A DNA stretch of 64,000 nt from Bacillus inaquosorum KCTC 13429. Its GTDB lineage: Bacteria > Bacillota > Bacilli > Bacillales > Bacillaceae. How positions within the stretch are numbered: position 1 is the first letter of the stretch; the number at the start of each line of letters is the position of its first letter. Shown here piece after piece: positions 43,035 to 49,626 of the stretch. The position numbers and the translations under genes were made by a program. A model generated the notes under the pieces. The model ran no database searches. It saw only the letters and a program-made list of their open reading frames with translations, and was not told where the DNA came from. The stretch covers positions 62,001-126,000 of the forward strand of contig NZ_AMXN01000007.1 of the NCBI RefSeq assembly GCF_000332645.1. Reading direction: 5' to 3'.

Positions 43035-45272
43035 ATGATCGTCAACAAACCGTCAAGAGTGAGGCCGGATGGAAGAAGAAAGGTCACAGGGGAACTGAAA
43101 TATATGACCGATCTCAGCTTTCCCGGAATGCTGTATGGCAAAGTGCTGAGAAGCGCTTATCCTCATGCGGAGATCGTGTCGATTTGCACCATGAAAGCGG
43201 AAGAAATGGAAGGTGTGCGGGCAGTCGTTACTCATAAAGACGTTCCCGGCTTAAACCGCTTTGGCATTGTCATCCCTGATCAGCCGGTTTTATGTGAGGA
43301 CAGGGTGCGGTATGTCGGGGATGCGATCGCCGCAGTTGCTGCGGAAACGGAGGAAATCGCGGAAGCGGCGCTGGAGTTGATTCGCGTTGAATATAAAGAG
43401 CTGGAGGTCATTGATTCACCGGAAAAAGCGCTTCGGCCTGACGCGCATAGACAGCACGAGGACGGGAACATCCTTCACCGTGCGTTTTTTTCACACGGCG
43501 ATGTGGAAGAAGGGTTTCGAGCATGTGACATAGTCCTCGAAGAAACCTACGTGCTGCCGCGTCAGATGCATACGTATATGGAAACAGAAGGAGGCGTAGC
43601 TGTTCCGGAAGACGATGGGGGCTTTACGATGTATGCAGGAACACAGCACGGCTATAAAGACCGTTTCCAGCTTTCCCGTATGTTTGACATTCCTGAAGAG
43701 AAGATCAGGGTTGTGTCGAGTCCGATGGGCGGCTCGTTCGGCGGAAAGGATGAGCTGAATATCCAGCCGTATGCTGCGCTTTTGGCCTTGAAAAGCGGAC
43801 TTCCTGTCAAAATTCATCAGACCAGAAAGGAATCTGTACGCTCTGGCATTAAGCGCCACCCGATGAAGATTACGATCAAAACAGGTGCAGATCAGGCAGG
43901 GAAAATTTTGGCTCATGATGTGAAAATTGTGGCGGACACAGGCGCTTACGCTACGCTTGGACCGGCTGTTCTTGATTTTTCTGTCGAGCATGCTGCGGGT
44001 CCGTACCGTATTCCAAATATCCGGACGGAAGGGATCTCTGTGTTTACGAACAACGGGGTTGCGGGAGAATTCCGGGGCTTTGGCGGCAATCAAATCACAT
44101 TTGCACTCGAAACCCATCTTGATCGTCTCAGTGATATGCTCGGCATCGATCCGTTGGAGCTGAGAAGAAAAAATATCAGAAAACCGTATGACTTGGGGCC
44201 GCTTGAGCATCGGATTGCACCGACTGACGGAGCGGCGCAGGTGTTGAATGCCATTTCTGAATCTCCCATTCTCACAAGAAAACGCCAGAACTCCGGGTAT
44301 ATACGGAGAGGCACGGGAGCGGCAATTACGATGCACGGCGGCGGGCTGGGTTATGGCCGAATGGATGCGGCAGGAGGCCGTTTGTCCCTTTCGAGTGATG
44401 GCAAAATCACAGCTTCGTTCGGATTTGAAGAATGCGGACAGGGGATTCTAGCGGCGATTGAACATATTGTCATGGATGAGCTGGGCTGTGCGGCAGAGGA
44501 TATATCCATTGTCATTGGGGATACCGCAAAAGTGCCGAAGTCAGGCTCCTCCACAGCATCCCGCGGCACAAGCATGGTGTGGCACGCGATCCAGCGTTTG
44601 AAGAAGCCGTTTCTATCTCAACTAAAAAAACGGGCGGCAGAATGGAGCGGCTGTTCAGCGGAAAACCTTATTTTCGGTGCAGCGGGCTTGCGTGATCAAA
44701 ACACAAAGGAACTCGTGGTGACGTATAGAGAGCTGGCTGAAAAAGGCCCTTTGGCAGAGGAAACAGCATTCGATTTTCCGACAACACCTGATCCTGTAGT
44801 CGGCGGCCATTTTCTCTACTCATTTGGAGCGGCTGCTGTTGAGGTGGAGGTTGATCTATTAACAGGCGATGTCAGAGTGATAGATTGTGAGCACGCCATT
44901 GCGGCAGGCCCGGTTGTCAGTCCGCAGGGCTATCGGGGGCAAATTGAAGGCGGCGCTGTCATGGCACTCGGCTATACGCTAATGGAGGAAGCTAAAATGA
45001 CGGACGGCCGTTACGCGGCGGAAAATCTCGACCAGTATGTCATTCCCGGTGTGAAGGATGTTCCCGATATGAAGCTGACCGCGATAGAAGAGCTGTTGGA
45101 AGGGGATTTCTACGGCCCGCGAGGTGTTGGCGAAATCGGAACGATCGCCATCACCCCGGCGATTGTAAAGGCTGTACATGATGCGGTCGGCTGCTGGATA
45201 AATAAGCTGCCAATTTCAAGAGAAGAGCTTCTGACCGCGATAGACAGAAAGGGGCTGAAGCAATGGACGTAA
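43035..45272 (+). CDS. pucD: PucD, xanthine dehydrogenase molybdenum subunit
   Basis: The 745-residue protein has the aldehyde oxidase/xanthine dehydrogenase large-subunit pattern: an N-terminal hammerhead domain (YVGDAIAAVAAETEEIAEAAL), the molybdopterin motif GGSFGGKDELNIQPYAALLA near residue 235, EFRGFGGNQITFALETHLDRL near 340, and the catalytic Glu near GPRGVGEIGTIAITPAI at the C-terminus. It binds hypoxanthine/xanthine and oxidises it to urate. Confidence 0.94.
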   Translation: MIVNKPSRVRPDGRRKVTGELKYMTDLSFPGMLYGKVLRSAYPHAEIVSICTMKAEEMEGVRAVVTHKDVPGLNRFGIVIPDQPVLCEDRVRYVGDAIAAVAAETEEIAEAALELIRVEYKELEVIDSPEKALRPDAHRQHEDGNILHRAFFSHGDVEEGFRACDIVLEETYVLPRQMHTYMETEGGVAVPEDDGGFTMYAGTQHGYKDRFQLSRMFDIPEEKIRVVSSPMGGSFGGKDELNIQPYAALLALKSGLPVKIHQTRKESVRSGIKRHPMKITIKTGADQAGKILAHDVKIVADTGAYATLGPAVLDFSVEHAAGPYRIPNIRTEGISVFTNNGVAGEFRGFGGNQITFALETHLDRLSDMLGIDPLELRRKNIRKPYDLGPLEHRIAPTDGAAQVLNAISESPILTRKRQNSGYIRRGTGAAITMHGGGLGYGRMDAAGGRLSLSSDGKITASFGFEECGQGILAAIEHIVMDELGCAAEDISIVIGDTAKVPKSGSSTASRGTSMVWHAIQRLKKPFLSQLKKRAAEWSGCSAENLIFGAAGLRDQNTKELVVTYRELAEKGPLAEETAFDFPTTPDPVVGGHFLYSFGAAAVEVEVDLLTGDVRVIDCEHAIAAGPVVSPQGYRGQIEGGAVMALGYTLMEEAKMTDGRYAAENLDQYVIPGVKDVPDMKLTAIEELLEGDFYGPRGVGEIGTIAITPAIVKAVHDAVGCWINKLPISREELLTAIDRKGLKQWT

Positions 45273-45784
45273 AAGAAGCCGAGCCATTTCCTGTAAAAAA
45301 GGAAAAATTCCGAATGACTGTGAATGGGCAGGAGCGGGAGGTCTCAGCCGTTCCCACGGCACGTCTGATTGACCTGCTTAGAAAGGAATTTCAACTTACC
45401 GGGACAAAGGTGTCCTGCGGAATCGGCCGTTGCGGAGCATGTTCCATCTTAATTGACGGAAAGCTGGCCAATGCATGTATGACCATGGCTTATCAAGTGG
45501 ACGGCCATTCCATTACAACCATCGAGGGAATTCAAAAAGAAGAACTGGATATCTGCCAAACTGCTTTCCTGGAAGAAGGCGGCTTTCAATGCGGCTACTG
45601 CACTCCAGGAATGATAATTGCGCTTAAAGCACTCTTTGAGGAAAAAACGCATCCGTCTGATGAAGACATAGAAGAAGGGCTGGCGGGGAATTTGTGCCGG
45701 TGTACCGGGTATGGAGGGATTATGCGGTCTGCATGCAGGATTAGAAAAGAGCTGAACGATGGAAAAAGGGAGTCCGGTTTTTAA
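45263..45784 (+). CDS. pucE: PucE, xanthine dehydrogenase 2Fe-2S subunit
   Basis: The 173-residue protein has both [2Fe-2S] sites: the ferredoxin-like C-x4-C-x2-C in SCGIGRCGACSILIDGKLANA and the helical site in CGYCTPGM plus CRCTGYGGI. It passes electrons from the molybdenum centre to the FAD subunit. Its ATG overlaps the end of pucD by 10 bases. It ends the pucABCDE operon; a T-rich stretch follows, with no clear terminator. Confidence 0.95.
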   Translation: MDVKEAEPFPVKKEKFRMTVNGQEREVSAVPTARLIDLLRKEFQLTGTKVSCGIGRCGACSILIDGKLANACMTMAYQVDGHSITTIEGIQKEELDICQTAFLEEGGFQCGYCTPGMIIALKALFEEKTHPSDEDIEEGLAGNLCRCTGYGGIMRSACRIRKELNDGKRESGF

Positions 45785-45951
45785 AAGCGGGCTTATTAGT
45801 TTTCGAAATTGTAATATAATGAAAGAGCAGCCGGATGCGCCATCGCTGGTGCCCTTGCTGAAGCACTGTGGACGAGTAAACTATCATTAGTTAATTGCGT
45901 CAACCATTAATATGCCTTGGAGAAATGCATAAACGAGGTGTTAATTACTAA

Positions 45952-46122
45952 ATGAATCGTATATTAGTTTCAATTGCTATAATTATATTCATAATTGAAT
46001 ATTTTATAGCTCCACTCACACATTTAGACACAGGAAAGTACGGTACGTTTATTGGTTTGATTTTATTAAGTATTGTGGTTCTAAGATTAGATGATGTGAA
46101 AAGGAAAAAAGGGCAGGGGTAA
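45952..46122 (+). CDS. Small membrane protein of unknown function (56 aa)
   Basis: The frame reads MNRILVSIAIIIFIIEYFIA, then a polar loop APLTHLDTGKYG, then a second hydrophobic stretch FIGLILLSIVVL and a basic tail DDVKRKKGQG. Two membrane spans with a positively charged C-terminus suggest an N-in/C-in hairpin. A GAGGTG lies 13 bases upstream of the ATG. A terminator overlaps its 3' end. I do not recognise the family. Confidence 0.6.
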   Translation: MNRILVSIAIIIFIIEYFIAPLTHLDTGKYGTFIGLILLSIVVLRLDDVKRKKGQG

Positions 46123-46140
46123 ACCTGTTCTTTTTTTGTT
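46113..46140 (+). terminator. Terminator of the 56-aa membrane protein gene
   Basis: GCAGG / CCTGT pairing around GGTAAA is followed by TCTTTTTTTG. The stem is short and overlaps the stop codon. Confidence 0.5.
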
Positions 46141-46181
46141 TTTGAGTTAATAAAACCTAGAAGAGAATAAGAACTATTCGT

Positions 46182-46335
46182 ATGTTGAAGACATTGCCTG
46201 TGAGACCGCAACTGCTTACGAAGCATCTTATGTTTATCATTTGTTTAGAATGTGGTTTGGGAACCAACTTAACAGAAAACCAAACACAATATACTTTTCA
46301 TATTGCTTCAAATCGTCTTCAAAACCTTCTAAAGC
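46182..46335 (+). pseudogene. Phr-like peptide gene, copy A (frameshifted)
   Basis: The segment encodes ... LTENQTQYTFHIASNRLQN, aligned with the intact copy B and with copy C. Compared with copy C (CAAACCTGA), it has one extra A (CAAAACCTTCTAA), so the frame misses the stop and runs on into non-homologous sequence. The leader region is degenerate and has no ribosome binding site. It is therefore most likely dead. The following 400 bases are also duplicated at copy C. Confidence 0.55.
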
Positions 46336-46414
46336 GGAGGATCTTTTTTTATGTCTCAAAAACGATGTTTATATTTCCCTGATTCAGAAACTTTGTCAGC
46401 AAATCACATAGCAA

Positions 46415-46441
46415 AACGCCATAAAAATTCTTATGGCGTCT
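46415..46441 (-). terminator. Terminator of the first YjcZ-like gene
   Basis: CGCCATAA / TTATGGCG forms a perfect stem; read leftward it is followed by TTTTG. Confidence 0.65.
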
Positions 46442-46470
46442 AGCCCGAACTGGGAGGTGCTTATAACATA

Positions 46471-46587
46471 CTAAATTGGAACGCCTTCTGGATAGCCTCC
46501 AAAGAAAGATGCTCCAACAATGATTAATAGAATGAATAGCACCACGATCAAAGCGAAGGAGCTGCCATATCCATTTGAGTAACCCAT
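46471..46587 (-). CDS. YjcZ-family small membrane peptide, copy 1 (38 aa)
   Basis: The peptide starts [20 protein letters not shown] and ends [19 protein letters not shown] Gly/Tyr/Ser-rich head followed by the hydrophobic [15 protein letters not shown] helix is the signature of YjcZ-type sporulation peptides. AAAGGAGG lies upstream of the ATG. A nearly identical paralogue lies 1.56 kb to the right. These peptides are abundant, tiny and usually missed by gene finders. They are believed to sit in the spore membranes or coat, but the exact role is unknown. Confidence 0.85.
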   Translation of the reverse strand: MGYSNGYGSSFALIVVLFILLIIVGASFFGGYPEGVPI

Positions 46588-46751
46588 ATTGCCACCTCCT
46601 TTAATGAGGATAGTATAAGATATGGCAAAGGATAATTTTCGACATAGATTGAAGTCTAAATAAGAAAAAATGAATATTTTGTTTAAAGTCTTAATAGAAA
46701 ATGCAAATCAAAAACTATTAAAACAAACTCAAATATGGGTGGTGACATGTA

Positions 46752-46893
46752 ACAAGACCGGGAGATCCACGCAGAGACGAAGCCTTCAGTTTATGGGAAG
46801 AGAGCGGGAGGAACCGAGAAGTTAAAAGACATTTCCGAAGAATTAGGCGTAACAAGCAGCACTGTTCGCAAATGGAAAGCAAACAATAAATAG
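46752..46893 (+). pseudogene. Phage terminase small-subunit remnant, N-terminal part
   Basis: One frame reads RPGDPRRDEAFSLWEESG; after a frameshift the next reads TEKLKDISEELGVTSSTVRKWK and stops. The D-x-A-F-x-L-x-x-x-S-x-G and I-x-E-x-L-x-V-x-x-x-x-V-R-K-W-K pattern is that of XtmA/YqaS-type terminase small subunits, whose N-terminal HTH binds the packaging site. What seems to be the next part of the same gene lies 1.4 kb further on. Confidence 0.6.
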
Positions 46894-47050
46894 GAAGAAA
46901 ACTTATTAATACAGGATTACACTGTGAAATAATCATGATCGATATCTTTAGTTTCCCTTTTGTGTCAAAAATATGAAATTATTACCTTGTGGAAGGGTTT
47001 GTCAATTAGGGCGAGTAACAAAGACTTTAATTTTAAGGAGGAGATTTAAT

Positions 47051-47467
47051 ATGAAAAAGTCGTTAGTATCAATGTGTTTTGTTTTGGTGTTAATCTTTAC
47101 TGCTATGGGAAGTGCATCAGCCTATGAATTTAAAGGTATACTTCCTCTTAATGACAAAGTAAGTGGATCTTTTGCTGATGCCGCTGCTGCTAAAGAAGGA
47201 GATGAGTGGCAATTCCATCCGGGATCAGCTACAAAAGTAAAATTTTATTTGTCCAAAAGTAGTAACACAACCCCGTTAAAAGTTAGTATTTACAAAGAAG
47301 ATATAAATACTGGAAAAGTAACTCTTGTGAATTCTTATGATTCCTCAGAATTATCGAAGCACACTATTGCAGTCAGTAAAAGCTATACTTATAGTATAAG
47401 GGTTGCTGGATATAGCACTGCAAAAACTGGTGGATCATACACATTGGAAAATTCCGTAATAGAATGA
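47051..47467 (+). CDS. Secreted protein of unknown function
   Basis: The 138-residue protein has a classic Sec signal peptide (MKKSLVSMCFVLVLIFTAMG, cleavage after ASA). The mature part is about 115 residues, rich in Ser, Thr, Lys and Tyr, with alternating beta-strand pattern (KVKFYLSK, LKVSIYK, YTYSIRVAGYS), as in small secreted beta-sandwich domains. Ribosome binding site AAGGAGG fits the ATG at 47051; the open frame extends 78 bases further upstream without a site. There are no Cys in the mature part. The family is not recognised. A terminator follows. Confidence 0.75.
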   Translation: MKKSLVSMCFVLVLIFTAMGSASAYEFKGILPLNDKVSGSFADAAAAKEGDEWQFHPGSATKVKFYLSKSSNTTPLKVSIYKEDINTGKVTLVNSYDSSELSKHTIAVSKSYTYSIRVAGYSTAKTGGSYTLENSVIE

Positions 47468-47468
47468 A

Positions 47469-47496
47469 TAAAAGGGAGCATAGCTCCCTTTTATTC
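47469..47496 (+). terminator. Terminator after the secreted-protein gene
   Basis: AAAAGGGAGC / GCTCCCTTTT with a tiny loop, then ATTCT. Confidence 0.8.
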
Positions 47497-47550
47497 TAAG
47501 AATCCAAACGTATTTAGATTTTTGACAAATTCAAAGGGAAGAATGAGTGT

Positions 47551-47682
47551 ATGACTTTTAAGAAGAAGGTATGTCTTATTCTGGGTTTGTCAGTCGTTTT
47601 AGTATGTGGTTTCGCATCCAGCTTAACAGAAAGTCAAACATATCGTATGATCCATATTGCTTCTGACCGTTTTCAAACATAA
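47551..47682 (+). CDS. Phr-like secreted peptide precursor, copy B (43 aa, intact)
   Basis: The precursor starts MTFKKKVCLILGLSVVLVCG and ends SSLTESQTYRMIHIASDRFQT. It has a Lys-rich N-terminus, a hydrophobic export signal, a short polar linker and a C-terminus whose form HIA-SDRFQT follows that of Phr pheromones (PhrA ends HIA-ARNQT; PhrH yields TDRNTT). A mature penta- or hexapeptide DRFQT or SDRFQT could be released by the same proteases. AAAGGGAAG precedes the ATG. There is no Rap receptor gene next to it, so it would be an orphan signal. Copy C follows 15 bases later. The Phr assignment is inference. Confidence 0.65.
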   Translation: MTFKKKVCLILGLSVVLVCGFASSLTESQTYRMIHIASDRFQT

Positions 47683-47697
47683 AAAAGGGGTTCCTGT

Positions 47698-47829
47698 ATG
47701 AATTCTTAAAAAAGTGTGTCCCTAATTCTTGGGCTGTCATTGACTTTAGTATGTAGTTTCGGAACCAACTTAACAGAAAACCAAACTCAAAACGCATTTC
47801 ATATTGCTTCAGATCGTCTTCAAACCTGA
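47698..47829 (+). pseudogene. Phr-like peptide precursor, copy C (stop in leader)
   Basis: The frame has the same 44-codon length as copy B and ends FHIASDRLQT. Codon 4 is TAA, so translation from the ATG (which has AAAAAAGGGG in front) would end at once. A GTG at codon 7 could give a shorter peptide (MSLILGLSLTLVCSFG ...) lacking the positive N-terminus and with no ribosome binding site of its own. It is probably inactive, although the mature region is undamaged. Confidence 0.6.
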
Positions 47830-47849
47830 AGAACGATTACTCCTATAAT

Positions 47850-47874
47850 CCCTCTATACGGAGGGTCTTTTTTT
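47850..47874 (+). terminator. Terminator after the Phr-like copies B and C
   Basis: CCCTC-TATACG-GAGGG followed by TCTTTTTTT. Confidence 0.75.
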
Positions 47875-47967
47875 ATGTCTTCAGCTCAACAGAAACGATT
47901 GAATCGAATACGATGTTTATATATCCCTGGTTCAAAAACTATGTCAAATATGATTAGTTAATCACGA

Positions 47968-47998
47968 GCATAACGCCATAAAAACTTCTTATGGCGTC
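47968..47998 (-). terminator. Terminator of the second YjcZ-like gene
   Basis: CGCCATAA / TTATGGCG stem with six loop bases, the equivalent of the one at 46415-46441. Confidence 0.6.
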
Positions 47999-48047
47999 AG
48001 CCGAACTAGGAGGTGCTACTACGGCGGAGGTTAGGCAAGAGTAAAAA

Positions 48048-48146
48048 TTAATAACCACCAAAGAAAGAAGTACCAACAATGATTAACAAAATGAATAGCA
48101 CCACGATCAAAGCGAAGGAGCTACCATAACCATTTGAATAACCCAT
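48048..48146 (-). CDS. YjcZ-family small membrane peptide, copy 2 (32 aa)
   Basis: The first 25 residues are the same as in copy 1 ([20 protein letters not shown], then LIIVG); residue 26 is Thr instead of Ala. The peptide ends at SFFGGY, six residues sooner than copy 1. The ribosome binding site AAAGGAGG is kept. The conservation at protein level, compared with the noisier surrounding DNA, suggests both copies are maintained by selection. Confidence 0.85.
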   Translation of the reverse strand: MGYSNGYGSSFALIVVLFILLIIVGTSFFGGY

Positions 48147-48289
48147 ATTGCCACCTCCTTTAGTGAGGATAGTATAGGATATGGCAAACGATAATTTTCG
48201 ACATAGATTTAAGTCTAAATAAGAAAAAATGAATATTTTGTCTAAAGGCTAATAGAAATGCATAATTAAAAACTATTAAAAAACAAAAT

Positions 48290-48480
48290 CAAGATAAATG
48301 GAACAGAATCTGAAAAGTAACGTTACTAACCCGTTGGTGCACCTAAAAAGGAATAAAACGCAAAAGGAAATAAGGGGAACAAAAGAGAGAAAGGATTCGT
48401 CGGGCAACCAAAACGCTAAATGGAAAATAGAGGCGGTGCAGCTCCAAAAGGAAATCAACAGTACGTACAGTTGATTACGA
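48290..48480 (+). pseudogene. Phage terminase small-subunit remnant, middle part
   Basis: The sequence begins DKWNRI and then has, in changing frames, NVTNPLV, PVGAP, NAKGNKG and GGAAPKGNQ. The low-complexity G-x-P-x-G-N-x-N-A repeats are typical of the linker of XtmA-type terminase small subunits, and DKW is what usually follows the R-K-W-K of the HTH part at 46752-46893. Several frameshifts and stops are present. Confidence 0.55.
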
Positions 48481-48820
48481 ATCAATCTTATTTAATTTCA
48501 TGGACGATATTTGGTCTTCGGAAGCGGCGGAAGCTGAAAGGCGGAGCGGAGTTTATCCCTGCTCTTTTGGTCATGTTCCATGAATAAGGTGTCTTGCTGC
48601 AGGATTTCGAGCCAGCGACTTTATTTCCTTCAATGTTATTACCCTAGGCTATCCCTGCCTCTACGAGTATGATTGGGAAGAAATTATGGGACGATACATG
48701 ACACCTATAGGCGGAGGTTTCGGGAGAAAGTTTTTAAAAAAGTTATTTTCACACAATCGCAATAAATGGAATATAAAGTAAGCGAAAGGCGAATTCATTA
48801 TAAGAAAGAGGTAATTTTTT
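48481..48820. other. Stretch without a clear gene
   Basis: No frame with a ribosome binding site was found. It probably continues the phage debris. The last 20 bases (AAGAAAGAGG) provide the ribosome binding site for the next gene. Confidence 0.4.
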
Positions 48821-49108
48821 ATGTATCCAAATTATTATTACCCATATACGGGTGAAAGTCGTGCTTTTGAAGGTTTGGTCGGTACGTTTATATCGATTCC
48901 AGGTAATCTAACTTTGCCTAATGGTCAAGTGCTGGCTGCAGGCACAAGGGTGTTTATACACAGATCCAGTTTTACTCAAGCTGGCCAAGAACTTGTTACA
49001 ATCGTCTTTCCTTTAGGAGTTGGCGGTAATTGTGTTGCTGGTTCCGCTCAAGTTTCGGCTTCTCAACTAGGAGCCGGCCCACAGGGAGGAGTTCAGTTTC
49101 TTAGATAA
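48821..49108 (+). CDS. Uncharacterised small protein (95 aa)
   Basis: The protein begins MYPNYYYPYTGESRAFEGLV. A Tyr/Pro-rich head is followed by a strand-rich body (IPGNLTLPNGQVLAAGTRVFIH, LVTIVFPLGVGGN) and a Gly/Ser/Gln-rich end with one Cys (CVAGSAQVSASQLGAGPQGG). There is no signal peptide. Tyr-rich small proteins of this type are common among spore coat or crust proteins of Bacillus, but this is only a resemblance. AAAGAGG precedes the ATG. Confidence 0.6.
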   Translation: MYPNYYYPYTGESRAFEGLVGTFISIPGNLTLPNGQVLAAGTRVFIHRSSFTQAGQELVTIVFPLGVGGNCVAGSAQVSASQLGAGPQGGVQFLR

Positions 49109-49122
49109 ATCTATATATTAAT

Positions 49123-49155
49123 AAAAAGTGTCATCTTTTAGGATGATGCTTTTTT
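49123..49155 (+). terminator. Terminator of the 95-aa gene
   Basis: AAAAGTGTCATC / GGATGATGCTTTT around TTTTA, followed by TTTT. Confidence 0.65.
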
Positions 49156-49238
49156 GAAACTCGGAGATCATGTGAGATGAATATAAAAAGTTAACCCAGA
49201 AGTTTTTTAGGTTCCAACTTAACTCCTGAACATCATCT

Positions 49239-49272
49239 AAGCCCGCCTCACCGGCGGGCTTCCTCATTTTTC
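49239..49272. terminator. GC-rich hairpin downstream of pucM
   Basis: AAGCCCGCC / GGCGGGCTT with loop TCACC; a T-run follows on the plus strand. On the pucM strand no T-run is present, so its role as the pucJKLM terminator is uncertain. Confidence 0.5.
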
Positions 49273-49626
49273 TTAACTCCCCCTATACACCTGATAACCA
49301 AACGGCGACAGCAAAAGCGGGATATGATAATCAGTATCTGGGTCTGCAAGCTGAAAACGGACGGTGACAATGGTTAAAAACGGCTGGCCGGCCGTACTCG
49401 CTTTTTTTCTCGCAAAATAGTCTCCTGCATGGAACTCCATCACATATTCCCCGGACACCAGCTCTTCACCAGCCAGCAGCGGAGCATCGACTCGGCCGTC
49501 ATCGTTGGTGAATGCCTCTTTGACAAGGCTGCTGCTGCCTTCGCCCAGCCGCTTCAATTCAATTTTTACGTTCGCTGCGGGTTTGCCGCAGGTTAAATCC
49601 AAGATATGGGTTGTCAGCTTTCCCAT
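49273..49626 (-). CDS. pucM: PucM, 5-hydroxyisourate hydrolase
   Basis: The 117-residue protein is of the transthyretin-related family. The N-terminal [20 protein letters not shown] contains the catalytic His, and the protein ends in [18 protein letters not shown] with the Y-R-G-S tetrapeptide that lines the active site. It opens the ring of 5-hydroxyisourate made by PucL to give OHCU. The ATG overlaps the pucL stop (TAATG). Confidence 0.96.
   Translation of the reverse strand: MGKLTTHILDLTCGKPAANVKIELKRLGEGSSSLVKEAFTNDDGRVDAPLLAGEELVSGEYVMEFHAGDYFARKKASTAGQPFLTIVTVRFQLADPDTDYHIPLLLSPFGYQVYRGS

Larger units (their letters stand above)
46245..46735. repeat. Duplicated segment, copy 1 (Phr-like end + YjcZ-like gene)
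   Basis: From the middle of the Phr-like copy A through the YjcZ-like gene and 145 bases of its upstream region, this segment aligns with 47750-48286. The alignment is clearly homologous but contains many substitutions and small indels. Confidence 0.8.
47750..48286. repeat. Duplicated segment, copy 2
   Basis: This is the partner of 46245-46735 and includes the end of Phr-like copy C and the second YjcZ-like gene. Homology stops at the point where the two copies join different parts of the terminase remnant. Confidence 0.8.

Noticed and set aside
43491..44336. 281-codon minus-strand frame opposite pucD
   Set aside because: Long, but very rich in Arg, His, Cys and Ser without any domain motif; pucD itself is clear in this region. 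Such frames are usual opposite GC-rich genes.
45820..45888. 22-codon frame MKEQPDAPSLVPLLKHCGRV... after pucE as another signalling peptide
   Set aside because: There is no export signal and no ribosome binding site; another frame of the same DNA (GCAIAGALAEALW) looks equally like debris of a lost gene.
46415..47998. The repeated CGCCATAA...TTATGGCG hairpins as a CRISPR-like or REP-type array
   Set aside because: There are only two copies, 1.55 kb apart. They are part of the 0.5-kb duplication and are best explained as terminators of the two YjcZ-like genes.
48276..48485. 69-codon minus-strand frame as a membrane protein
   Set aside because: It is antisense to the terminase remnant and has no ribosome binding site; its hydrophobic look comes from the reverse complement of Lys/Asn-rich codons.
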